A DNA stretch of 5,650 nt from CBDHHC01 sp050633205. Lineage in GTDB: Bacteria > Pseudomonadota > Alphaproteobacteria > Rhizobiales > CBDHHC01. A model generated the notes under the pieces. That model saw nothing but the letters and a program-made list of their open reading frames with translations. It was not told where the DNA came from and did no database searches. A program made the position numbers and the translations under genes. The stretch lies in NCBI GenBank assembly GCA_050633205.1, contig JBOEGA010000156.1:1-5650 (forward strand). Reading direction: 5' to 3'. Shown in pieces: positions 1 to 5,637 of the stretch (position 1 is its first letter; every line of letters begins with the position of its first letter).

Positions 1-778
1 GTAAAACAATGCTGGCGGAAGAAGTTGCTGCGGCACTCGGCAAACCTTTGTTTCAGTGGCATGTGAAATCAACCACAAAAGCACAACAGGGCCTTTATGA
101 ATATGATGCAGTATCAAGGCTGCGTGATTCTCAGCTCGGCGATGATAAGGTCCACGACATTAATAACTACATCAAGCGCGGTAAACTCTGGGATGCCTTT
201 GCATCTGAAGAACAGGCCGTGCTGTTGATCGACGAAATTGATAAAGCAGACATTGAATTTCCGAACGACCTTCTTCTCGAACTGGATAAGATGGNNTCGA
301 GTTTCCCAATGATTTGCTTCTCGAACTGGATAAGATGGAATTTCATGTCTACGAGACCAATGAGACAGTAAAGGCGAAAAACCGCCCGATCATCATCATC
401 ACCAGTAACAACGAAAAAGAACTGCCTGATGCATTCCTTCGCCGCTGTTTCTTCCATTACATCTCCTTCCCGGATAAAGATACAATGAAAGAAATAGTGG
501 AAGTGCACTTCCCGGACATCAAGGCTCAGCTCGTAAAAGAAGCACTGGATGTCTTTTTTGAAGTCCGTGAAATAACTGGCCTGAAGAAAAAACCTTCAAC
601 ATCAGAGCTTATCGACTGGATCAAGCTCCTTATGGCTGATGATATTCCTGAAGACATTCTTCGCAGCCGTGATAAGGTTAAGGCAATCCCGCCTCTTCAC
701 GGTGCATTGCTGAAAAACGAGCAGGATGTACATATGCTTGAACGCCTTGCATTCATGGCAAGAAAGGAGCGCATCTAA
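1..778 (+). CDS. MoxR-family AAA+ ATPase, 5'-partial, frame broken by assembly gap
   Basis: This is a MoxR-type AAA+ ATPase, expected to be a cytoplasmic, ATP-driven remodelling chaperone working with the VWA protein encoded next. The reading frame is open to the left edge: the first bases read (G)-K-T, the end of a Walker A P-loop, so the ATG at 9 is internal and roughly 35 N-terminal residues lie upstream. Walker B is VLLIDEIDKA, with catalytic D-E at 231-236. Sensor 1 is TSNN at 401-412, and a conserved LRRC motif that probably holds the arginine finger is at 438-449. A helical C-terminal lid follows. The frame shifts at the NN gap (295-296) because a 43-base stretch is present twice. Deleting 44 bases (for example 295-338) restores one continuous frame reading ELDKM-EFHVYETNE. 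I therefore call one intact gene with an assembly error, not two genes or a true pseudogene. Stop TAA is at 776-778. Its natural substrate is unknown. Confidence 0.9.
252..338. repeat. Near-duplicate 43-base contig ends flanking the gap
   Basis: Copy 1 is 252-294 and copy 2 is 296-338 (its first base is an N). The last 22 bases of each copy (273-294 and 317-338) are identical. The preceding codons differ only synonymously: ATT/(N)TC, GAA/GAG, CCG/CCC, AAC/AAT, GAC/GAT and CTT/TTG. This pattern suggests two alleles of one locus placed end to end, not a biological tandem duplication, because the second copy is out of frame with the first and only removal of one copy gives a normal MoxR protein. 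Confidence 0.9.
295..296. other. Assembly gap (NN) inside the MoxR gene
   Basis: Two undetermined bases separate two sequence blocks whose ends encode the same peptide, IEFPNDLLLELDKM. The gap is therefore negative: the flanking contigs overlap and should have been merged. As written, the scaffold carries 44 surplus bases, which shifts the frame and truncates the translated protein on both sides. The left block ends at 294 and the right block starts at 297. Confidence 0.93.
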
Positions 779-1953
779 TGCTCATAGATTTCCTGACAAA
801 ACTGCGTGAACACAAACTTCCAGTTTCAATTAAAGAAGTCTTGGTACTCATTGAGGCTATGGAAAAGCACGTGGTTCATGGAAATATGGAGCATTTTTAT
901 CTGCTGGCCAGGTCAACTCTGATTAAAGACGAAGCGCTTTATGATAAGTATGACCTTGCCTTTGCCGCTTATTTCGAAGGGTTACAGGCTATCCAGATGC
1001 CCCTTGAAGATATGGTGCCGAACGACTGGCTGAAAGCCAATATGGACAAGTTCCTCAGTGAAGAACAGAAAAATGCATTGGGCGAACGCAAAAGTCTTGA
1101 TGAGCTTATAAAGATGCTCAAAGAGAGAATGGCCGAGCAAAAAGAACGTCACGAAGGCGGCAATAAATGGATCGGAACCAGAGGTACATCACCTTTCGGT
1201 AATTCCGGTCATCACCCTGGCGGTATTCGCATTGGCGGTGAAAGCCAGAATAAACAGGCATCAAAAGTCTGGGATCGAAGAGAATTCAAAAACCTTGATG
1301 ACTCAGTTGAACTTGGCACTCGCAATATAAAAATGGCACTCAAAAAACTACGCCAGTTTGCCAGAACAGGTGCCGCCGATCAGCTTGACCTGCCTGATAC
1401 AATAAAATCGACTGCGCAGAACGCTGGTTACCTGGACCTCAAAATGGTCCCTGAACGCCACAACGCCGTAAAGGTACTTCTCTTTATAGATGTTGGCGGT
1501 TCTATGTACCCCTATGTTAAAACCTGCGAAGAACTCTTCTCAGCTGCAAAGTCAGAGTTTAAACACCTGAAGCATTTCTACTTCCATAATTTCATTTACG
1601 ATAAAATATGGACCGATAACCGCAGACGTTTCGATGAAACAACAGAAACCTGGGACATCCTTCACAAATACTCATCCGACTACAAAATCATTTTCATTGG
1701 CGACGCTTCTATGGGTCCCTGGGAAATTGCATATGCAGGCGGATCAGTCGAATACTTCAATGAAGAACCCGGCGCAGTATGGATGCAGCGAATGATGGAT
1801 ACTTATCGCAGAATCATTTGGCTGAACCCTGTCAAGGAAGAGCACTGGAAGTATACTGAATCCATCAAACTGACCTCTCATCTGGTCGGCGGAAAGATGT
1901 ATCCATTGACACTTCATGGTCTGCAAGATGGAATCAACTACCTTTCCAAATAA
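778..1953 (+). CDS. CoxE-like VWA-domain protein (COG3825 type), MoxR partner
   Basis: This 391-residue, probably cytoplasmic protein has no signal peptide or membrane segment that I can see. The N-terminal half is helical. Residues about 105-125 are charged and helical, and are followed by a Gly-rich segment (131-154, beginning WIGTRGTSPFG and ending GGIRIGG), which I remember as a hallmark of this family. The VWA fold occupies about 230-391. Its metal-ion-dependent adhesion motif is D-V-G-G-S at 238-242 (DNA 1489-1503), where the usual D-x-S-x-S has Gly at the first Ser. IFIGDASMGPWE at 305-316 and WLNPVKEEHW at 348-357 are further conserved blocks. The ATG at 778 shares its A with the ATPase stop (TAATG), and AAAGGAG at 763-769 gives a good ribosome site 8 bases upstream, so the genes are probably translationally coupled. 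MoxR/VWA pairs generally help metal-cofactor insertion or complex maturation (CoxD/CoxE, NorQ/NorD, CbbQ/CbbO). The client here cannot be read from the window. Confidence 0.9.
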   Translation: MLIDFLTKLREHKLPVSIKEVLVLIEAMEKHVVHGNMEHFYLLARSTLIKDEALYDKYDLAFAAYFEGLQAIQMPLEDMVPNDWLKANMDKFLSEEQKNALGERKSLDELIKMLKERMAEQKERHEGGNKWIGTRGTSPFGNSGHHPGGIRIGGESQNKQASKVWDRREFKNLDDSVELGTRNIKMALKKLRQFARTGAADQLDLPDTIKSTAQNAGYLDLKMVPERHNAVKVLLFIDVGGSMYPYVKTCEELFSAAKSEFKHLKHFYFHNFIYDKIWTDNRRRFDETTETWDILHKYSSDYKIIFIGDASMGPWEIAYAGGSVEYFNEEPGAVWMQRMMDTYRRIIWLNPVKEEHWKYTESIKLTSHLVGGKMYPLTLHGLQDGINYLSK

Positions 1954-2050
1954 TATTAAAGGTCGAAAACGAAGATATTTTTTTCCTGAAAAAACATAAC
2001 TTTGCCCTCTTTAACTGAGATAACTAATCAATTAGGCACTCACGTTGCCA

Positions 2051-2074
2051 TCATGCAACATATGTGTTGCATGA
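2051..2074. repeat. Perfect 10-bp inverted repeat, possible operator or hairpin
   Basis: Arms TCATGCAACA (2051-2060) and TGTTGCATGA (2065-2074) are exact reverse complements around a TATG spacer. No T-run follows on either strand, so it is not a classic intrinsic terminator. A dimeric regulator site or an RNA hairpin protecting the end of the upstream transcript is possible. The repeat itself is certain; its function is inferred. Confidence 0.6.
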
Positions 2075-2175
2075 ACGCAATTTCATGTATGGCTTTCATT
2101 ATTATTGCAAAACAGTAATCAGTGAATCTTTTAGTATCTATTTAAGCAATCAAAAAATATAAATAATAGCAATTC

Positions 2176-2202
2176 TTTACATAACTCTAGTTAAACTAAA
2201 CT
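2176..2202 (+). promoter_or_regulatory. Weak sigma-70-like promoter candidate for the omp gene
   Basis: TTTACA at 2176-2181 resembles a -35 box and TAAACT at 2197-2202 a -10 box, with a short 15-base spacer; TAACAT at 2205-2210 is an alternative -10. A very AT-rich tract (about 2151-2175) lies upstream and could act as an UP element. The matches are imperfect. If correct, the transcript would have a 5' leader of roughly 85 bases that includes the hairpin at 2242-2266. Confidence 0.25.
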
Positions 2203-2241
2203 CTTAACATCATTGCAAAAAAGACTTATCCCAGAATCAGC

Positions 2242-2266
2242 GGTTGCGAGTTTTCGATTCGCAATC
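2242..2266 (+). promoter_or_regulatory. Hairpin in the presumed 5' leader of the omp gene
   Basis: TTGCGA (2244-2249) pairs with TCGCAA (2259-2264). The stem can extend outward by a G-U and a G-C pair and inward by a G-U and a U-A pair, leaving a 5-base loop TTTCG. It ends about 30 bases before the start codon and about 16 before the GGGG that may act as ribosome site. It could stabilise the mRNA or modulate translation. The pairing is visible; the function is inferred. Confidence 0.4.
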
Positions 2267-2296
2267 AATTTTCTGAAAATACGGGGTATTCTTTAA

Positions 2297-2935
2297 ATGA
2301 AAAAATTTCTTGCTCGCATCGCTGCAGCGGCAGCACTTTCCGCAGTATCAATCTTCTCAGTACAAACTGCATCTGCAGGCGGAAGCATTAACGTACCAGT
2401 TTCTCATCCAACAATCTGGTCAGGTTTCTACGTAGGTGGAACAATCGGTTTGGCTTCTGCTGAATCTGAAGCATCTCTTTTTGGTCTGAACCTTGTAAGT
2501 GTTGATGACGATGCATTTGCTGGCGGTGTTCATGTTGGTTACAACTGGCAACGTGGAAGCATCGTTTATGGTGTAGAAGCCGATTACTCTTTCACTGGAA
2601 TTGAGTACAACGTTTTCAATACTGAAATTGCTACCATCGACGGCTTGGGCAGTGTTCGCGCACGTTTAGGTTATGCGGTTAATGACTTGCTACTATTCGC
2701 AACTGCTGGTTTTGCTTGGAAAGACTCCGACACTATCGGCGGCGGCTTCGTTGATCTGGATGATAGCGGCTACGTTCTTGGTGCTGGTGCAGAAATCAAA
2801 TTCGGTCAAAAGTACAGCTTCCGCGGTGAAGTTCTACATTACTCTTTCGAGAACGAATCAATTTTCAACTTCAATGCAGTTGACGTAGACACTGACATCA
2901 CAGTTGTTCGCACAGGTCTTTCTGTACACTTCTAA
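2297..2935 (+). CDS. Omp25/RopB-like outer-membrane beta-barrel protein
   Basis: This 212-residue protein is a small eight-strand-type barrel of the Omp25/Omp31/RopB group (porin-like OMP_b-brl domain), placed in the outer membrane and usually abundant in alphaproteobacteria. A clear Sec signal peptide has K2-K3 and R7, an Ala-rich core, and the cleavage motif A25-S26-A27 before G28. Family hallmarks follow: WSGFYVGG (41-48), GGVHVGYNWQ (76-85), GSVRARLGYA (118-127), LLLFATAGFAW (131-141), and alternating hydrophobic strands ending VVRTGLSVHF with the C-terminal Phe recognised by the BAM machinery. The start is chosen because the signal peptide begins there; GGGG at 2283-2286 is a modest ribosome site 10 bases upstream. 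Codons ending in T and A are favoured, with many GCA, GCT, GTT and GGT, consistent with high expression. It is monocistronic: a long leader precedes it and a strong terminator follows. Its exact role (structural or envelope integrity) is not deducible. Confidence 0.92.
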   Translation: MKKFLARIAAAAALSAVSIFSVQTASAGGSINVPVSHPTIWSGFYVGGTIGLASAESEASLFGLNLVSVDDDAFAGGVHVGYNWQRGSIVYGVEADYSFTGIEYNVFNTEIATIDGLGSVRARLGYAVNDLLLFATAGFAWKDSDTIGGGFVDLDDSGYVLGAGAEIKFGQKYSFRGEVLHYSFENESIFNFNAVDVDTDITVVRTGLSVHF

Positions 2936-2970
2936 GAATAAGAAAAATAGCCATTTAGGTTAATCGAATG

Positions 2971-3002
2971 GAGGCGTAGTTTTAAACTACGCCTCTTTTT
3001 TT
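2971..3002 (+). terminator. Rho-independent terminator of the omp gene
   Basis: An 11-bp perfect stem (GAGGCGTAGTT at 2971-2981 with AACTACGCCTC at 2985-2995), a 3-base loop and seven T residues (2996-3002) lie 36 bases after the omp stop. The stem on the opposite strand is not followed by a T-run, so it serves the + strand best, although it may also slow transcription arriving from the convergent tesB gene. Confidence 0.93.
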
Positions 3003-3888
3003 ATTTCTTTTTCTGTCTCGAAGGGTCAATAGGACGAATAAGTCCTTCCTGAGCTACCGAGGCAATCAGGTTGCCTGCACGATCATAAATACTTCCACGA
3101 CAAAATCCCAGCGCACCACTGGCAGACGGCGTATCGGTATAATAAAGCAACCACTCATCAACCTTGAACGGACGGTGAAACCACACGGAATGATCAAGAC
3201 TGGCAGCCATAATAGAACGATCATAAAACCTGCGACCATGAGGCAGTATCGCCGTACCAAGAAGCGTATAATCCGACACATATGCCAGAATTGACTGGTG
3301 CAAAGCCAGGTCCCCCTCAACAGAACCCTTCAGCTTGAACCAGATACGGTTAGTCGTAGTTTTCTTCTTCTTGTCAAAATAATTTTCAAAGTCAGCAAAA
3401 CGCATCTCAACAGGACGTTCAGCCATCCAGGACTTTACTATCTTCTCAGGCACATCGTCGGAAAACTTAGACGCAGCTTCAAGCTCAGTTGGCAAGTCTT
3501 CAGGCATAGGTGTTTCCGGCATTTCGGCCTGATGACTAAGCCCATCTTCTACAATATGAAATGAGGCACCTAACGAAAAAATTGCCTGGTTATTCTGGCT
3601 GGCAACAACACGTCTTGTACAGAAACTCCGCCCATCACGAATACGGTCAACTTCAAATTCAATAGGAGTCTGAGGATCCCCAGGGCGCATAAAATAACAA
3701 TGAAGCGAATGTGCCAGAAGTTCTTTTTCAACGGTTCTCTGAGCAGCAACCAGTGATTGACCTATAACCTGCCCGCCAAAAATCCTCTTCCAGTTCTTAT
3801 GTGTGCTGTCTCCCTGAAACATATCACTCTTGCCCTCAACAGGAGTAATATTCAGAACACTCAGGAATTCATCTACAGAAGTTGTCAT
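3001..3888 (-). CDS. tesB: Acyl-CoA thioesterase II
   Basis: This 295-residue enzyme hydrolyses acyl-CoA to free fatty acid and CoA in the cytoplasm, with broad chain-length range in the family. It has the double hot-dog organisation: the first domain contains RIFGGQVIGQSLVAAQRTV (35-53) and HSLHCYFMRPGD (60-71), the second LALHQSILAYVSDYTLLGT (194-212), SLDHSVWFHRPF (230-241) and the C-terminal VAQEGLIR (278-285). By alignment from memory to E. coli TesB (D204, T228, Q278), the catalytic triad is D206, S230 and Q280, with Ser in place of Thr. Length is close to the E. coli enzyme (286). The start is supported by the family N-terminus; the ribosome site is weak (GGGA at 3896-3899 on the complement). 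The C-terminus ends in KKK, and the stop codon overlaps the T-tract of the convergent omp terminator. It is divergent from the UbiH-like gene. Confidence 0.95.
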   Translation of the reverse strand: MTTSVDEFLSVLNITPVEGKSDMFQGDSTHKNWKRIFGGQVIGQSLVAAQRTVEKELLAHSLHCYFMRPGDPQTPIEFEVDRIRDGRSFCTRRVVASQNNQAIFSLGASFHIVEDGLSHQAEMPETPMPEDLPTELEAASKFSDDVPEKIVKSWMAERPVEMRFADFENYFDKKKKTTTNRIWFKLKGSVEGDLALHQSILAYVSDYTLLGTAILPHGRRFYDRSIMAASLDHSVWFHRPFKVDEWLLYYTDTPSASGALGFCRGSIYDRAGNLIASVAQEGLIRPIDPSRQKKK

Positions 3889-4031
3889 ATTTTATCCCAG
3901 TCAAATTGAATTTCATGCTACACAGCATAAGTTAAAGTATTGCAGGCACTTTAATGAAAATCGCCATTAAAGGTAAAGCCTTCATTAGGGTCCGCCCTTG
4001 TATCATGCCCGAATAAACTGCGAATAGTGAC
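3889..4031. promoter_or_regulatory. Divergent promoter region between tesB and the UbiH-like gene
   Basis: These 143 bases must hold the promoters for both directions. No strong sigma-70 pair is evident. On the complement, TTTACC (3974-3979) with TAAAGT (3950-3955), 18 bases apart, is a weak tesB candidate. On the + strand nothing convincing is seen, and no Shine-Dalgarno sequence precedes the ATG at 4032. The region contains a small stem, ATGCT-acac-AGCAT (3915-3928), and the larger inverted repeat annotated separately. Confidence 0.5.
3949..3972. repeat. 8-bp inverted repeat in the divergent promoter region
   Basis: CTTTAATG (3949-3956) and CATTAAAG (3965-3972) are exact reverse complements separated by 8 bases. 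A third related half, TTCATTA (3981-3987), is complementary to TAATGAA at 3952-3958, so alternative pairings exist. The repeat overlaps the weak tesB promoter candidate and sits 60 bases before the UbiH-like start, a suitable place for an operator controlling one or both genes. No regulator is encoded in the window. Confidence 0.4.
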
Positions 4032-5282
4032 ATGAATAGTTCAGAAATAGATCATACTCAGGTAGACATTGCAATCTCCGGAGGCAGCTTTGCGGGTTTA
4101 ACCCTCGCATATGCACTGTCATTTTCCAGTAGTCATAACCTTCAGATCGCAGTAATTGACCCCCAGCAAATAGACGCTCCATCTGATAAATTTGATGGCA
4201 GGGCATTTGCTGTTTCTGCTGGCTCTAAACAACTTCTGGAAGTTCTGGGCATATGGTCACACATTGCTGAACATGCCCAGCCGGTCAGTGAAATTGAAAT
4301 CACAGATACAGCCCTGGAAGCTGTAATCAGGCCAGCACTTTTGCATTTTAATAACAACCTACAGGATGAATCTGCAGCTACCCACATCCTTGAAAGTACC
4401 TGGCTGCTTAATATCCTGAGAGAAAAAGTGGGTAACAGGGATAACATTAGACTCTTCTCTGGCAATCACATTACTGACTTCAAAAATGAACAGTCATCTA
4501 TACATCTCTTTCTGCAGGATAAAACTGAAGTCAGGTCCAGACTGCTGGTAGCAGCAGACGGAAAAAAGTCGGAACTGAGAAAACAGGCAGGCATCAAAAC
4601 CATAGGCTGGCCCTATGATCAGATGGGCATAGTCACAACGATAACCCACTCCAGATCACATGAAGGCAAGGCAGTACAACACTTCCTCCCCAACGGCCCT
4701 TTTGCCATTCTCCCGCTGACAAATAACAGATCATCACTGGTCTGGAGCGAAAAGACAGAGATTGCCCGGCAACTGCTAAAAGCAGATGATGAAACATTTC
4801 TGAGCGAATTAAAATTAAGAGCTGGACGCTTTCTCGGAGAAATATCGCTGGCAGGACCTAGAGGCGGCTTTCCACTTGACTTGCAGATAGCACGTGAATT
4901 CATTGCAGATCGCTTCGCACTGATAGGCGACGCAGCACACGGCATCCATCCAATAGCAGGCCTCGGCCTCAATATCGGATTAAGAGACGTTGCCGCATTA
5001 ACAGAAGTCATCATCAAAGCTTCACGTATAGGAGTAGACTTCGGAAGCCAGCCGATATTACAGCAATATAGCCGCTGGAGACGTTTCGACAGCACCATCT
5101 CAGCCTTTACAATGGATGCTCTCAACCGTCTCTTTTCTAATGAGATTACCCCGGTTAAAGTTTTACGTGATCTGGGGCTTGGCCTCGTAAACCGGTCTCA
5201 ACCCCTCAAATCATTTTTTATGAATGAGGCAGCAGGAAACTCTGAAGGAGCTCCACTTCTGCTACAGGGTCAGGAAATATAG
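4032..5282 (+). CDS. ubiH: UbiH/UbiF/VisC/COQ6-family FAD-dependent ubiquinone hydroxylase
   Basis: This 416-residue flavoprotein mono-oxygenase is expected to hydroxylate the aromatic ring of a ubiquinone precursor, at the cytoplasmic face of the membrane, using FAD, NAD(P)H and O2. An N-terminal Rossmann strand-loop-helix contains GGSFAG (17-22), a variant of G-x-G-x-x-G with Ser at the third Gly. DGRAFAVSAGSKQLLEVLG (55-73) is the UbiH-family signature; the DG motif is ADG at 175-177; the second FAD motif is GDAAHGIHPIAGLGLN (299-314), with Leu at 311 where Gln is common. The C-terminal MDALNRLFSN (361-370) and VLRDLGLGLVNRSQPLK also match the family. The symbol is given at family level: position specificity (UbiH, UbiF or the alphaproteobacterial UbiL) cannot be read. 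An in-frame stop at 4014-4016 with no other start between fixes the ATG at 4032, yet no Shine-Dalgarno sequence is present. It is followed after 7 bases by the DUF4087 gene. Confidence 0.9.
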   Translation: MNSSEIDHTQVDIAISGGSFAGLTLAYALSFSSSHNLQIAVIDPQQIDAPSDKFDGRAFAVSAGSKQLLEVLGIWSHIAEHAQPVSEIEITDTALEAVIRPALLHFNNNLQDESAATHILESTWLLNILREKVGNRDNIRLFSGNHITDFKNEQSSIHLFLQDKTEVRSRLLVAADGKKSELRKQAGIKTIGWPYDQMGIVTTITHSRSHEGKAVQHFLPNGPFAILPLTNNRSSLVWSEKTEIARQLLKADDETFLSELKLRAGRFLGEISLAGPRGGFPLDLQIAREFIADRFALIGDAAHGIHPIAGLGLNIGLRDVAALTEVIIKASRIGVDFGSQPILQQYSRWRRFDSTISAFTMDALNRLFSNEITPVKVLRDLGLGLVNRSQPLKSFFMNEAAGNSEGAPLLLQGQEI

Positions 5283-5289
5283 GTCAGCC

Positions 5290-5637
5290 ATGAAAATCAA
5301 ATCTGCATTACTGCCAGCTTTTATAATCATTGTAAGTTCAATATCTCAATCACATGCTGCAGAAAAACGTTGTGGCTGGTTTCACAATCCTACCCCGTCA
5401 AACGCTTGGCTTATTGACCGTGATGCAGAATGGATTATCAGCTATCAGGGTGGCCATCAGGCTGAAGGCAACTGGCCGGAATTTACTGACAGCCAATGGA
5501 TAAAAACCAATATTCACTATGGATATGGCTGCGCCTGCATTACAGCAGAAGTGGATCACAAAACCAGATATGTAAAAAGAATACTGAAAGCAAACGCGCT
5601 TGATCTTTCAGTTTGCAGAAAAGATAAAATGTACTAG
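5290..5637 (+). CDS. Small secreted DUF4087 family protein
   Basis: This is a 115-residue protein of unknown function. I recognise the DUF4087 pattern: CGWFHNPTPSNAWL (28-41), then DAEWIISYQGG (45-55), then NIHYGYGCACI (74-84), and a last Cys in LSVCR (106-110). A Sec signal peptide (K2, K4, hydrophobic 6-18, cleavage after S21-H22-A23) sends it to the periplasm or beyond. Four cysteines (C28, C81, C83, C109) remain in the mature part and could form two disulfides. An in-frame ATG at 5224 would add 22 polar residues before the signal peptide and overlap the preceding gene by 59 bases, so I chose the ATG at 5290. AGG at 5281-5283, overlapping the upstream stop, can serve as ribosome site. The 7-base gap implies co-transcription with the UbiH-like gene, but a functional link to ubiquinone is not shown by the sequence. 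Confidence 0.85.
   Translation: MKIKSALLPAFIIIVSSISQSHAAEKRCGWFHNPTPSNAWLIDRDAEWIISYQGGHQAEGNWPEFTDSQWIKTNIHYGYGCACITAEVDHKTRYVKRILKANALDLSVCRKDKMY

Larger units (their letters stand above)
1954..2296. other. AT-rich intergenic region without a gene
   Basis: This 343-base interval separates the MoxR/VWA operon from the outer-membrane protein gene. It is clearly more AT-rich than the flanking genes and carries stops in all frames; the longest ATG-started frame I followed in it is a 21-codon one from 2053, with no ribosome site. No GC-rich stem followed by a T-run occurs after the VWA stop, so I cannot place a terminator for that operon. It holds a small inverted repeat (CTAAT-ca-ATTAG, 2024-2035), a larger perfect one (2051-2074), a 9-base direct repeat ATTGCAAAA at 2104-2112 and 2212-2220 that may be chance, a weak promoter candidate and a hairpin near the next start codon. 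Most of it probably serves as the control region of the omp gene. Confidence 0.7.

Noticed and set aside
9..371. ATG at 9 as the true start, and the peptide after the gap in this frame
   Set aside because: The frame is open to the window edge and reads G-K-T of Walker A just before it. After the gap this frame gives an out-of-frame nonsense translation of the same codons.
314..778. Independent gene starting at ATG 335 or at TTG 314 after the gap
   Set aside because: The frame carries the second half of the AAA+ domain (sensor 1, conserved LRRC motif) and joins the first half perfectly once the duplicated overlap is removed.
2051..2074. Intrinsic terminator for the MoxR/VWA operon
   Set aside because: The stem is good but no T-run follows on either strand, and it lies nearly 100 bases past the stop codon.
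2053..2118. Micro-ORF of 21 codons starting in the inverted repeat
   Set aside because: No ribosome site, no recognisable composition, and the start codons arise from the palindrome itself.
3998..4028. TTGTAT with an AATAGT-like -10 as promoter of the UbiH-like gene
   Set aside because: The -10 match is poor and the spacing is 19 bases, so it is no better than chance in AT-rich DNA.
4619..5125. Long open frame on the - strand opposite the UbiH-like gene (also 4142-4465 and 3298-3564)
   Set aside because: They are antisense shadows of well-supported genes with no family features of their own.
5224..5289. N-terminal extension of the DUF4087 protein from ATG 5224
   Set aside because: It would put 22 polar and charged residues before a clear signal peptide and overlap the upstream gene; the ATG at 5290 has its own ribosome site.
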